A stretch of DNA of 64,000 nt from Craspedostauros australis. Taxonomy: Eukaryota; Bacillariophyta; Bacillariophyceae; Mastogloiales; Achnanthaceae. Every line of letters begins with the position of its first letter. The first letter of the stretch is position 1. The translations under genes and the position numbers were made by a program. The stretch lies in NCBI GenBank assembly GCA_026770025.1, contig JAMXDE010000015.1:868001-932000 (forward strand). The letters run 5' to 3'. This document shows, in pieces, positions 23,007 to 34,474 of the stretch. The notes under the pieces were generated by a model that ran no database searches, was not told where the DNA came from, and saw only the letters and a list, made by a program, of their open reading frames with translations.

Positions 23007-24677
23007 TTAGCACGACCGAAAGTCTTCCGTGATTTGCGAGTAGGTGATTTCGGCTTCCTTCTGCAGAATGGAATGCGTGGACCGCCCGCACGATCGTGCC
23101 AATTCGAGGGCCTCCAGCGCCGCGTCCGCTTGCAAAAAGGTCCGGACGGCATCCGAATGCTCGCTGAGTATCCGCAAACACGACATGGCCAAGGCCGCTT
23201 CGTGGGCCGAAGCCAGACGCGTGCTGAGCGCCACGAGGACGGGTCGGTTGGCGCCCTTGAGATCGTGGACAAGGGCCTTCAAGAGTGATTTGGAAGCGAG
23301 GTGGGCGTTGTGGGATTGCAGCATGCGGTGCAAGGTCTTGGGTTGGTGCTTGGCGATGTGCTGCAAAGCGTTGGCAAAGACTCGCAAAGCACCGGCACGC
23401 AGGATGCCCTCCTGCTTGGCCTCTTCCTCCGAGACGCGGTTGGCGGAATTGAGCGTGTGGGCGGACTCGCCGTCCCTGAGGGAGGATGTGCAAGCGCTGA
23501 TGACGCTGGATTCGTTGTTGGCGAAGGGGGTTTGTCGCACATTGGATTCCTTCTCTTCCTTGAGGATGAGGTAGGGCGAGATCCAGGTGTTCTGCAGGAC
23601 GTGCAGCGATACGTAGTTGGTGACCTCCATCCCGGACGTAGTCATTGTGGTGAGAGCGACGAGGGACTCCATCCCAAGCTGCTGACATTCGAAGCGGTCC
23701 TTGCGCAGCAATTCCCTTGCGCGTTCCAGCGCCTCCTGCGCCGCAGATGAGTTGGTGGTCCTGCCGCGCTTCGATGGGGATGCTGGTGCTGCTGGCTTGG
23801 TGTTGCCGATGGATGCCTGGTTGTTGAGCTGCCTCCTGCGCAGTTCCATGACGGATGTGAAGTGTGACTTGCGCTTGTCTTCGCCCGTGCTCATGCCCTG
23901 CGCAGCCGCCAGCACCGCTCGTGCCGTGCGGTGGAATGTGATGGGAGATCCGGAGACACGCTGGCACTCGACCACCACGCCGTACGAGAAATCGATGGGT
24001 TTGGCGTTGCCCTTGTGGAGGTAGATGGTGAACTGGCATCGGTCGCTGGTCATCGCTGTGGCAGTGACCTGGAATATGAGGTGTTGATATAGCGTTGATG
24101 TGGGTGATGGAGTGGGAATGTGGGTGAATGTGAGTGATTGTTGAAGACTTAGCATGTCACAACTCAACTCCATGAACAAATGAAGTCAACTCAAATGAAG
24201 TCAAATGAAATGAAGTCAAATGAAATGAAGTCAACACAAATGAAGTCAATTCAAATGAAATGAAATACTCACCGCTTCCTCGTCATACTCCACCGCGATA
24301 CTGCGCTTCCGAAGACACTCGCTGATCCGCACGGCGATGACGGATGGCGAGGCATCGGAGACAAAGACCGTGGTGCGCGGATTGAGGTTTGGATAGAGCT
24401 TGGGGATGGGTCGCAACGACGTATCGCTGATGGTCCAGAGACGACGCGGTCGTGCGGGTGGCGCCGAGTTCCACAGCGGAGCGGACATGGCCGAAGCCGT
24501 GTGCGAGCCGATCGATGCGGAGCCGCTGAAGGATGGCAGACCGCCCGTCAGCAAGGAGAGCGGTCGTTGGATGGATGTGAACAGCGATGAGGTTGCGGAT
24601 GGGGCGTCCATCATGTTGTTGCTGCTGCTGTTGTTGGAGCTGCCGCGAGCGATGGATGAAGGGCGTTGCAGAGGCAT
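23007..24677 (-). CDS. KA1-like domain protein with helical C-terminal half (2 exons)
   Basis: Exon 1 is 24677-24273 and exon 2 is 24068-23007; the 204-bp intron lies between codons (GCG | GTC) with GTGAGT and CCAG ends. The joined product is 488 residues. Residues 1-90 are Ser/Pro-rich. Residues about 90-225 read RTTVFVSDASPSVIAVRISE then CLRKRSIAVEYDEEA, joined by the splice to VTATAMTSDRCQFTIYLHKG and VVVECQRVSGSPITFHRTAR. This mixed alpha/beta pattern resembles the kinase-associated KA1 fold that closes AMPK-related kinases, but there is no kinase domain here. Residues about 250-488 are helical and ARM-like (ALRVFANALQHIAKHQ, AALAMSCLRILSEHSDAV). A soluble regulatory or membrane-binding role is inference. 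Confidence 0.6.
24069..24272 (-). other. Intron of KA1-like gene, with tandem repeat
   Basis: A 204-bp intron. About half of it (24172-24268) is a degenerate repeat built from AAATGAAGTCAA and AAATGAAATGAAGTCAA units. The splice is supported by the continuous domain pattern on either side. Confidence 0.75.
24172..24268. repeat. Degenerate AAATGAAGTCAA minisatellite
   Basis: About seven copies of a 10-17 bp A-rich unit lie entirely inside the intron of the KA1-like gene. Confidence 0.8.
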
Positions 24678-25988
24678 CTTGACTTTTCTATTTGTATTTG
24701 TATTTGTGTTGTTGGTATTGTTGGTATTGGTATTGGTATTGTTGGTGTTGAAAGTGATTATGATTTGATTTGATTCAGAGCAGAGTCAAGTATAATAGAT
24801 TGGAGAGAAGAGATGTCCTCAACTATGATGATGATGATGATGATGATGATGTGGGAGAGTGCATGAAATTGTGACAACGATTCGATCGGAAGAAGCGCTG
24901 GCTGTCGCCTGAGAAGAAAGATGGTGTCAATCGACGGACAATGCAGCGTGGGAAGTCCCTTCGTAAGAGTATTGTACGTTCAGAACTTGCGCGGTAGTCC
25001 TTGTGTGTGGTTGATGGATCCGTTTGACGGAACAATTGAGGTTTGTGTGTGGATGGATGGTTGGCCGAAGCACACGCAATCTTGCCTTCGCTCTCACGGT
25101 GTCGACCGTGGGAATAGGCGGAACTGTCGACGAAAGTGGACTTGATGTTGAATGTGGATGCACAAAGACCCGCGAAATGAAACGGAGAGGTTTCTCTGCG
25201 TGACAGATAGCGGAACTTTCGTTTGTCCCCTTGATTGGTTCGTGCGGCCGTGTCCGTGGGTCGCCTTTCCTCAACTCTCTCTGTCCGGAGTTGCAGCTCG
25301 TTTGGGCATGTGCTGTTTAGGACGACGATGATGATGACTTGTGTCTGTTGTCCGATGCGGTCGAGTGCCGTCCCCATCTTTCTGTTTCAGCGAATCCCAT
25401 GGTCATGCCGTTTCGTGGGTTTTGATTTTGGACATCCTTGAATCATGTGCTGCGTATGACTGATTCGTGTGACAAAAAGTGAGCACGGCACACGACTTGA
25501 AACGGACATTCAGACATGAGCGGTGCACCATACCAACATAAAACTCATTGGATACCTTTTCATCATCATCCATGTGTCACATTCTTTCTCCATGTCGTTA
25601 TCCTTATCGTTCTTATATATATTATATTCACATCTGTATACAATAATTTTTCACACTGGACAAGAGTACAGATGTAGCCGTTCACACACTCACATTTTGA
25701 ATGACTGTTGCAGGCAAACAAAACCTTGGCAACAATCGCAACAGACAAGTCGCCATCAGCCCTCCCTTCCAAAAATGACGAACAATCAACCACCATGAGG
25801 GCACTGATAACATGGACACGGGCATGGACATGGGCATGGACATGGACATGAGCATGGTCTGTGATGAATGTGGCAGGAACCTATCTCCTGTATGGCAATA
25901 CCACCTCCAACTCATTATTTGTGGGTCCAATCCAACATGATCTCATGTGATGCTGTTGAATACTCTATCTCCACTCGGAAACATATAG
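24678..25988. other. Intergenic, no gene recognised
   Basis: This is the region upstream of the KA1-like gene. It contains a (ATG)9 microsatellite at 24825-24851 and a GGCATGGACAT-type hexamer repeat near 25811-25858. Open frames (for example 24823-25377 minus) have no recognisable motif. The right end abuts the terminal inverted repeat of the DNA transposon at 25989. Confidence 0.5.
24825..24851. repeat. (ATG)9 microsatellite
   Basis: A perfect trinucleotide run about 150 bp upstream of the KA1-like gene. Confidence 0.85.
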
Positions 25989-26033
25989 GACCCACTCGAG
26001 TGAACGAAGGTGCAGTCGTGCCTGATCGTGACT
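25989..26033 (+). repeat. Left terminal inverted repeat of the interrupted DNA transposon
   Basis: Forty-five bases pairing with 34030-34074 on the other strand; similarity fades after GTGACT. Confidence 0.8.
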
Positions 26034-26213
26034 TAAAATTTAACAAAATAAGTACATATTCGGAATCTACGTAAAATTCTGTCGAGGGAGATTTAATTTA
26101 AAAATCGGGAGAGTTGTGGATCAAAAGTTATAGACCTTGCAATAGTTTTGGTCTTCGGCCGTTGTAGACCTTCCTTAGACTTCGCCGGGTATCGCCAAAA
26201 CTCGCTGATGATG

Positions 26214-27280
26214 TCACACCCATTCCCATTTTGAATTATTTGTCGCTTGCAATCTGGTTCTGACACGATTCACAATTTCCCGCGTCACATTTTCCTTCAA
26301 TGTTTCCGCACCTTCGACTGTTTGTTTTGCCGCATGCGCATGCAAATCATCGTGAGTTTGCTCCAAAATTTCGTCTTCCTTGGCTTTCCACCGTCCAAAT
26401 TCTTCTTCGACACAACCAGAATCATGCAGCGTTGGTTGCGCACTGGCGCTTGCAGTCATACTTACCATTGTGCACTCCATCGTTTCAGCGGTTTTTGACT
26501 TCTTTTCTTGTTCTTTTTTGAACTTGAGATAGTCCGTGATGAGGTATGCTTTTACTCTAAGTGGTGATACTTGTAGTTGAGCGTGCCAGTCTGTTTTCAC
26601 CCGTTCCATCGTCATCAATTGTTGGCGTGCGTCGTACTCCGCCATTCTGTTCCTTGAGTCATGGCAAGCAAGTACGCAGATTTTGATCAGCTCTGCCAAC
26701 ACATAGTCAGGATAGGCTCAGACAATCGAGTCTTCTTTGCAGCGCAACCTGGTGTTGTAACAGGAGGAAGATCCATAGCAGCAGTTGTATCCTTCCACAT
26801 TGCGTTGTGATCAGCAGTTTCCATGAGGTTGTTGCGGAGGGCTGTTTTGAATACATTCGCTCCACTCTGTTTCACACTCTTCTGGGCTTTTCGCCTCATC
26901 TTTGCCATTTTGTATCCACTGGTACTAGTTGACATGACTACTTGTGGTCTTCCTTCACAGTCGTGCCAAGTTCGTTCACAACGGAGCACTCCCAAGCCTC
27001 TTCCTCCACCATTTTGGCATTGGTGACATTCGAAGCTTCAATTAACCAAGCTTTCTCATCCTCGTATTGAATCTCGTGAGTGTTGGGAACACCAAGCATG
27101 TTTGCAGACCATCGAGCTCTTGGGCTCGTGCAGTGAGTCAGCCGCTTGCCCTTCAATAGGGAAGCATCAACCAGCAACATTGTGGTGCCTTTGATGTCTC
27201 CAAATCGCAGGGCTTTCAAGATGATCGCCGTCCCTTCCATCGCCGTCGCCATCACCTGTTGCCTTGTCACCATCGCCATC
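26214..27280 (-). pseudogene. Broken ORF remnant of the host DNA transposon
   Basis: Minus-strand coding-like blocks at 26214-26702, 26687-26995 and 26938-27280 overlap in different frames. The last block is cut at its upstream side by the Copia insertion at 27281-27285. Landmarks are LITDYLKFKKEQEKKSK (helical, basic), GCAAKKTRLSEPILTM and LLVDASLLKGKRL. No known domain is recognised. The sequence upstream of the insertion continues on the far side from 33129 as an Asp/Gly/Asn-rich stretch. The overlapping frames imply frameshifts or introns. Confidence 0.4.
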
Positions 27281-27285
27281 CCTGC

Positions 27286-27448
27286 TGTCAAAGTGCACAA
27301 GTAACTACAGAAGACATGTTGGCCCGTTGTTGTGTGCCCTGGTTGGAGCTCTTGTTATTTAATTGTGATTTGTCCAAAGACAATCCCCCGGCCAGTATTT
27401 TGACATATATGACTAGTAGAGAGGTAAAAGGTACAGAGAAAGCTGTCA
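27286..27448 (-). repeat. 3' LTR of the Copia element
   Basis: The 163-bp LTR at the low-coordinate end, which is 3' relative to the minus-strand element. A short purine run (AAGGGG on the minus strand, about 27451-27456) just inside it fits a polypurine tract. Confidence 0.88.
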
Positions 27449-27604
27449 TGCCCCTTGATCTCAAGGTGGACCCCCGTAGAACAGGGTCGTGGCAAGAAGT
27501 GTTAGTGTTGGCCTCACCAATGCCTTGGTGAGCATGCCAGCGAAGTTCTGAGCTGATGGGACGTGGATTGGAACCATTGTCCCAGCTCCCACAGCCTCAC
27601 GGAC

Positions 27605-30600
27605 TCAGTGAAATGATATTGCCACGTGCTTCTTTTGCAATAGGCTGTCTGCGATCGTCGTTTTCGAGATCACTACATTGTTGTTGCAGAATGTGATTGT
27701 CGGTGATTGGACGCGGACTCTCAGCGATTGGAGTGCGTATTGGAGTGCAATGATTTCTTCCGTCACTGATCGCATCTCGTTGAATTCTGCTCCATATGTA
27801 GACGTTGTGACTGATGCCTGCCGCTTGCTCGAGAAGTACACAGGCGTCCTGCCAAGGAAAAGGATGATCCCAGTGTTTGATCGGTGTGTGACAAAATCGT
27901 GCGCATGGTCAGCATCGACGAATGCATACATTGGCAGCTCCGGATAGATTGGCTTCGGTGACCGGTCGTCGACGTCCTCCTGTGCCTCAGGGTTTTCTTC
28001 CTTCATTTGCACCACCAATTCTGGGTTGGACGGTGTCGAGTTGAAGTTGTCGAATATCATGGGTCTGGAGTTGATTTGTGTTCTGAGTGTGGACATACTC
28101 TTGAGATAGCCCCGTATCTTGAGTGCTCTTGCTAGATGGCCTTTCCGAGGTGATGCAGTGAATTGAGAGAGTGAAGAAGTTGCAAAGGCGACGTCGAAAC
28201 GTTCAAGTTGAATGACCCAGTTCAGCATGCCGATGAGCTGCTGGAACTGTTGGTGTTCATCTGGTGTGAGTAGTTTGGAGTCATCTGTTTCCGGATGGTC
28301 CTTGTCCCACATGGGAACATGCTGGTCATGGTGTGTTCCATGCTGCCGTTTGACGTTATCCATCACGTTTGCAATGTATTTGTCACATCCAATGCTCCAT
28401 TTGCCTTTCACATTCCTGGAGTCGTTGTTGCCCAGATAGTATTTGGGTGGTTCAATGTCATTGATGGTGTAGACTTGCTGGATGACCTTCATGTATTGGT
28501 CTGGTTCTTTTGCCATGATCTTGAAGTCATCAACATGCATGCATATGTAGTCATACCCAGTGTCATCCCTCCACTTGATCCATACGTCCTGGTCATGCCG
28601 TGATGGAGAGAACCCCATGGATGAGAGTGTGTTTACAAAGTGAGCATGGAAGCTTTGTGCGCTCGATCAGAGTCCATACAATGCCTTCCTGAGTACGATT
28701 GTCTGACCCTCTCTGTAATCGAACTATTTTCCTGCCCTCGCATATATCTTCTCGCTGGTGTAGGCATTGGTGACTGCATTCCCCACGTTGCCGCAGAGTT
28801 GCTTCAGCTTGTTTGCGTCCATGATGACATCAAGTATCCGTATAATGGTTGATTTGACGGTTGATGAGTATACTCTGATGTTGTCAGCAAGTTCAATGAG
28901 GTGACCGTCGGCTAGCAGCCGCCCCTTGCGCCACAGATCCTGTTTCACAGCGAAGATGAGCCAGAGCTTGGTGCTCTGGTAGTACGATGAAGGTCGGTGA
29001 GTGGATGGATGGAATTCAAAGCAATCGAGGTCAATCAGAGCGTCGATCTCTTTCTTTGCTGCGTCCTTCCACAATGTGTTGCCATTGGCTTCGTCAAGTT
29101 GGAGTGCGTGTCGCATGTTGCGTGGCACTTCTACACCGTATTGGAATACTGTAGCGAATAAGTCCTTGTTCGGCTTCTTCTTTCCTGGTTGTATGTGCCT
29201 CAGGATGGCGATGCTGTCATTGTTGTCGACTGTGAAGATGTGCATGCGCTCGATTCGTTGCATGCGTCTGCGTATCGCGCGAACAGCGTGCTTTGCCCGT
29301 TTTAGTATTGTCGTTGACTGTCGATTGTGCCTGTCATGCCATTTTGGCTTGTTGGTGATGATGTATCGCGCCACGAGCTCGGGATGGTCTGCCCTCAGGA
29401 TGTTGTATCGGAACCATTGAGTTTCATCGTTGTCCTATTTCACATTGAGATGGAGATGTCCGTCTCGGAATGAGTGGCCTGCGATGGATGTAATTGCTGG
29501 TTCGTTTGTATCGTCTGTTGCGATCTGATTTTGGAACATCTAATCATGCTCGCGCTCAGCCAGAGTGTCGATACGCCCCTGAATCCGCTGCTGGGGAGGA
29601 TCTGGGATCCTCACCGGTTCGTCATCATCGGATTCGTTCGAGATGTTGCCAGTTGAGCGATCATCGTCCCCGTCGTCGTCGGATATTGCGCCTGTGGGCC
29701 CGCTGTTGTGGTTGTTGTTGTCATCAATGATGACATTCTGCTGACCGAACCATCAGTCGTCATGCGGAATAGCATTTTCGTTGACCACGACGCCCCTGGT
29801 CTCCAGCGGTCCCTCCTCAGGATTGCGAGCAGCCGCCCCCGACCGCACAGGAATCGCGTCGATGGCCTCACGGACCTGTCGAGCGTGCTGCACCAGCATC
29901 GTCTTGGTTCGCGCTCGTTGCCCCAAGTTGTCTCTGGTAGTAGTGTGTATGAGATCGAGGCGTGCGATGCGCTGAACTTCCTTGTCGGTGATTTGCGGAG
30001 CGCTTGCGTCTTCTGCAATTCGTGGTTCCACAATGTTCTGTACCAGGGCAGTGCCTTTGGTTACGTCGTCGCCCCGCAGCAACCATATGTTGTATATGAA
30101 AGGGTCTCCATGGCCCCATGCGATTCCCAGGAAGTAACCTGGTTTGAATGGGTGATGTGGAAACTTGGTCATCGGCTCGAAATACCCAGACATGTTGAAA
30201 GAACGTGAACCTGAACATGGAGATGTCTGGAGTGTTCCTGTGGAGCAGTTCGATGGGATTCTTCCATTGAATGCTCTCCTTTGCCGTGTAGTTCCATACA
30301 TCGATGGCGTGTTGTACCGTGTAGCACCAGAAGGCGAGCGGTACGGACGCTGCCCAAAGCAATTTGTATGTGTGTCGCTTGATGTCGCTGATTGCCTGCT
30401 CTGCTCGGTTCTGATTTGGATTCATGGAAGCCGTGAAGGAGTGCTCGATCATGTACCGCATCGTCACAGCCTTCCATGCCTTGACAGCTTGGACCTGTGA
30501 GTAGTCCGAGATGAGTACGTCAGGTGCCCTGGCCTGCACGATGAAATTGGTGAGCGCCCCTGGCGCCATCGCCTCTCTGCTGAGCGGCTTTGCCCAGATG

Positions 30601-32908
30601 AATTTGGACTCGCTGTGTGCAAAGAGCTGGAAGCACTTGTGGTGTCAAATGGATGGGACCGTGGAGAAGAATGGATCGGTTTCCACTCTTCCCTTGATTC
30701 GGTGTGACCGTAGCGCGCCCGCTCGCTGCACACGGTACTGCCTTGGGATGAGTCTTGGTTCCACCTCCATGGGAGTATCGGCCAGCTGCGTTGATGCTGC
30801 TTTCGTTTTCTCGACCACCTGTTGTGGGAGATGCCAAAAGACCTTGTTGAAGTCAACACTGGCGTGGGATCGCCAAAGGCGTCTGTGTCTGTCGCATATA
30901 GTAATATTCTTAGTTTGAGTTAGCTCGCGAGCTGTTGGTTTACGAATTGGGATGCGCAGGGTATTGCTGTCGTGATTGGCCAGCAGGATGCTGATGTCAC
31001 CAGACGATATCCGTTGCTGCCTGTTGTATTGTCAAAGCCGATCGTAGATGCTGATGTCAAACGTGCGCATGTGGTGTGTATTGAACAGCAACTCCATCTG
31101 CTGTGGATGCTTGTTGAGAGCCACGTAATATGCTTTGATGAGGATCACTCCGCCTTCTGGCGGCTCGTACGCTGCCACTGCGTCAACCATCGGAAACGTC
31201 TCGATTTGCGAGTCCACTGTCGCCCCTCGGGGTGGAACTGCTGCTGGTGATTTTGGGCTACCACCCATCCAGACTCATGAACAATGTCACCGTCCGTGCC
31301 TGAGTCTAGAATGATATAGCCGTGGCTACTATTCGCTACTCTTGCCCGTCGAATCGTGTGCTCTGTATGCGGGTCGGCGCTTCTTGGACGCGACTCTCGT
31401 AGCGTATCCGGGGTCGTATGTCCTGGCCCGCTCTCCGCGGCCTTTTGCGTCAAGTCCACACTGTCTTGGTCCTTGATGCATATGGCGACCTCCGACTGCT
31501 GGCGCAAAATGCCTGTCATTGGTTGTCAGGAGCCATTGTCACATGGTCCATACTTCTTGGTTCGATTGGTCTTGTTGCCGAATCTGGTGCACCTGTTGGG
31601 TTTGCGCTGAGCGTGCTGCTCCTGGGTCTTGGCAAACTCAGCGGGTTTGTTGTGCTTGAGCGTCATCTTGCTGATGAGCTCTCCTGTCTTGCGGAAGTGT
31701 CGCAAGGATTCCACTACGAGCACTTGTGCTGGGGTGAGACGGCTTCTGAATACAATTTCTGGAAGTTGGTACATTGCGGGTTTGTTGCGGTCCTCGGTTG
31801 CAGCCTCGTGTGGCCGCTTGCGGTCCATCCGTCCGTCCTTCGGCTGTGTGCGCCGATTCCGCCATGGAGATCTGTCGATCTCCGCATTGGAGAGGACCTT
31901 GTCGTGCTTCATGAGAGTCTTGCGGACCCAATTGAAGGACTTGTCTGCCTCTTAGAGGCGAGAGACCGTACTGGTGAATCACTCATCGCGAATGTTGCGG
32001 AAGAATCTTGCAATCTTCTGTTTGTCACTCATGGCCTTGCCATTGTCTTTGATTGTCTGAACAGACATGGAGAAGTCATTGACAAACGCGCTGAACGGTC
32101 CAGATCCGTCGTAGACGAGTTTGGGCAGTTTGTCTTCCTCTGTTGCCACATTGTCGGCCCTGTTCTCAGTGGATTCGTATGTGCGGATGAGGGCCTGGAA
32201 GGCCGCATGACCGCTGTCTCTTTCCACAAGGACCATGTAGTTAGCGTGTCCTTTGCATGTTTTCGAGTTGAGCACTGCGTAGAACTGGGTGTCGACGTCC
32301 TCGCAGTAGTGGGCCTGGCGTGTCTCTTGCATGTAGTCTGCGTATCTGGTTGTGACCAGTTGGCGGATGAAGTTGATCTTCCACTGGTACCATTTGATGT
32401 TGAGTCCGCTGAATGGCTCCACCTCTAGCAGGGTGACTGGGTCATACTTCCATCCAGTTGGCATTGATGGCGATCGGCGTACTTCCAGTGGGTGCCTTGG
32501 TGAGTGTACCACAACCTTGCGGCTCGTTGCCTTGGGGAGTTCACGATTGGCGGCTTCCTTCATCGCGAGTTTCAACCGCATTTGGGTTGCCTTGCTGGTG
32601 ACAGGAGTCTCGATGGTGGGTACCTCATACCTGGTCGTTGTAGTGAACTCGTTGATGGCCACCCAATCGGTTGCTTGGTCGATTTGCCGTTCTTTCGCGA
32701 AAGCGAAGATGCGAAGGATGTTCTCAATGTTGATCGAGGTGAGTGTTGGTGAGAGAGCCAGCGCTTGGATGATGTTTTTGTCTGGACTCTTGATGGTGTG
32801 TTCGACCCTTCTGAGTTGCTTGGTGATGAACTCCATTTCTTTGTCATCAAGGTCAGCAAGTTACTTGGATACGGCTGTCAAAGCTTGGTTGTTGATCGGT
32901 CTCGCCAT
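27605..32908 (-). pseudogene. Copia gag-pol remnant
   Basis: Gag begins at the ATG at 32908 (MARPINNQALTAVSK), meets an in-frame TAA at 32861-32863, and continues to 31979, where a second stop follows FFRNIRDE; the same frame then continues to 31526. Protease is marked by IILDSGTDGDIVH near 31300 (DSG motif). The integrase core C-terminal part lies at about 30185-30569 (VLISDYSQVQAVKAWKAVTM, MNPNQNRAEQAISD), with a frame change near 30185. Reverse transcriptase occupies 28724-29374 (KEIDALIDLDCFEF, TKLWLIFAVKQD) and, in a new frame, 28618 downward with CMHVDDF as the YVDD-box equivalent. RNase H shows YAFVDADHAHD and ends at 27605. At least three stops and three frame changes rule out a functional polyprotein. 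Confidence 0.88.
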
Positions 32909-32962
32909 GGTGGTTGATGTTGTAAAGGTGATATGCTTGTTGGTAAACCATGACTCTTAATC

Positions 32963-33124
32963 TGTCAAAGTGCACAAGTAACTACTGGAGACGTATTGGC
33001 CCGTTGTTGCGTGCCCTGGTCGGAGCTCTTGTTCTTTTATTGTGAGTTGTCCGAGGACAATCTCCGACCAGTATTTTGACTCATATGATTTGTAAAGAGG
33101 TAAAAAGTACGGAGAAAGCTGTCA
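32963..33124 (-). repeat. 5' LTR of the Copia element
   Basis: The 162-bp LTR at the high-coordinate end, matching 27286-27448 with about 20 differences and one 1-base gap by eye. The sequence just inside it (GATTAAGAGTCATGG on the minus strand) does not clearly match a known tRNA primer site. Confidence 0.88.
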
Positions 33125-33128
33125 CCTG

Positions 33129-33978
33129 CCATCATCACCGTCGTTTTTCTCACCAACATCACCTTCATTGCCATCAACATTGCCTTCTTGATGGAATCAT
33201 TCGGGTTGCTTTCCCCATCACCATCTTTGTTGCCATTACCACCATCGTCCTCGACGACGGCATCGCTGTGGGTAGCACCACCACCTTCGTTGCCATGGCG
33301 GCAACCATAGCCACTGACAACGCTATCCTGGGTGTCATCACAGCTGTCTATGTCAATGCTGCCCCAATCAACACCACCATCGCTGTCAGCATCATCGTGG
33401 TCATCGAATGCATGGCGGATAACGCCATGTCCGTCATGAAATAGGAGCAGAACCTTTGTGTGCTGTCTGTGGTAGCCGTCGTCAAAAACGGAATGATGGA
33501 TGTAGATCTTCATGAACAAGTTGAAAAACGCAGATGATAGTTGAATTGGATAGATCGCTCTGATTATTTTTTGTCGATAGCATGGATGATACCAATGGAG
33601 GGTTGTTGACAAACGGGATGGCGACGAGGAGCACGTAGCCTGTGACGAACAAGGCAATTCGCATGCACAAGAAGCTGCAGGAGAAGCGAGACACCCAAGT
33701 GCGGAAACCGGAGAATAGCGCAATGAAATGTCCATCATGAATAGATCAAGATAGTGACGTTGCGATAGGAAGAAACGCTGACGAGGTGCATATCGCCAAA
33801 ATATAACCGTAATTAACCGAAAAGACACCATCGAAAATATTAAGTCACGAACAACCAAGACCCATTTCCGAAATTTGAGGAGGAAAAATAACACGGCGTT
33901 GTGCGTGGTAGATAAGGGCGTATAACTCTTGAAGCAAAGGTCGGATGAAGACCATTTTTTATATGGATAAGATCGCAC
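33129..33978 (-). pseudogene. Upstream remnant of the interrupted transposon ORF
   Basis: An open minus-strand stretch with no recognisable family. Its later part is Asp/Gly/Asn-rich (DDHDDADSDGGVDWGS, VVEDDGGNGNKDGDGE) and runs into the Copia target site. In one frame the Asp/Gly pattern continues on the far side of the insertion (27280 downward), which fits a single low-complexity region split by the Copia element. Confidence 0.35.
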
Positions 33979-34029
33979 GGTGGTCTAGATTTTGTTTTTA
34001 TATGTCATTTTAAATTTTACGAAAATCTG

Positions 34030-34074
34030 AGTCACGACTAGGCGCGACTGCATCTTCGTTCACTCAAGTGGGTC
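34030..34074 (-). repeat. Right terminal inverted repeat of the interrupted DNA transposon
   Basis: Inverted partner of 25989-26033, with about five mismatches over 45 bases. Confidence 0.8.
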
Positions 34075-34474
34075 ATAGTACTCTTGCACGTACTCGGACT
34101 ATGAAAATGAAACACATCGGATCAAACGATAGACAGATGGGATGTCGTGGCACAGATGAGGCATCGGTGAACCATGTGCCGCCGCAACGTGGATGGCGGA
34201 ACTGAGAAATGTCATTCTGCACCCTCCAAACACGCGACATCCTGCAGAAGGGAGGAACATCCTGGATTCTCCAGGAATACCGCAGACCTTCGCTTTCGCA
34301 AAGATCCAAATGAGAACAAATGATGGATTGACACGAACATGCGTACGTGCGAGTGATGAAGGCGACACCGTTGGAACAGCCGCAACTATCGTCACAACAC
34401 GCTTTTCCCATCCTGCATCAGATCAGGCCAGTCTCCGGATCAACTCTGCTCATAACAAATCGAAGTGAACGAAG
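34075..34474. other. Promoter region of the aldo/keto reductase gene
   Basis: Four hundred bases between the DNA transposon end and the reductase start. Short open frames only. The transposon therefore sits about 400 bp upstream of this gene and may have replaced part of its upstream region. Confidence 0.5.

Larger units (their letters stand above)
27286..33124 (-). mobile_element. Degenerate Ty1/Copia LTR retrotransposon, minus strand
   Basis: The element is 5839 bp, flanked by CCTGC at 27281-27285 and 33125-33129 (5-bp target duplication). Its LTRs are 27286-27448 and 32963-33124. Read on the minus strand each LTR begins TGACAGC and ends TTTGACA, giving the canonical TG...CA ends. Gene order on the minus strand is gag, protease, integrase, reverse transcriptase, RNase H, which is the Copia order. 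The LTR pair differs at about 20 positions by eye, and the coding region has multiple stops and frameshifts, so this is an old, inactive copy. Confidence 0.92.
25989..34074 (-). mobile_element. TIR DNA transposon interrupted by a Copia element
   Basis: The two ends are 45-bp inverted repeats: 25989-26033 (starts GACCCACTCGAGTGAACGAA) and the reverse complement of 34030-34074 (starts GACCCACTTGAGTGAACGAA), with about five mismatches. Flanking bases are ATAG on both sides (25985-25988 and 34075-34078), a possible 4-bp target duplication; a TA duplication is an alternative reading. Subtracting the Copia insertion and its extra target copy leaves about 2.24 kb. The remaining coding-like sequence is on the minus strand (26214-27280 and 33125-33978) and has several stops. 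It includes a Lys/Glu-rich coiled-coil-like stretch and an Asp/Gly-rich stretch, but no transposase motif I can recognise, so the superfamily is undecided. Confidence 0.7.

Noticed and set aside
32963-32990. A tRNA primer-binding site next to the 5' LTR of the degenerate Copia element.
   Set aside because: The bases just inside the LTR (GATTAAGAGTCATGG on the minus strand) do not match the 3' end of a common initiator or other tRNA clearly enough.
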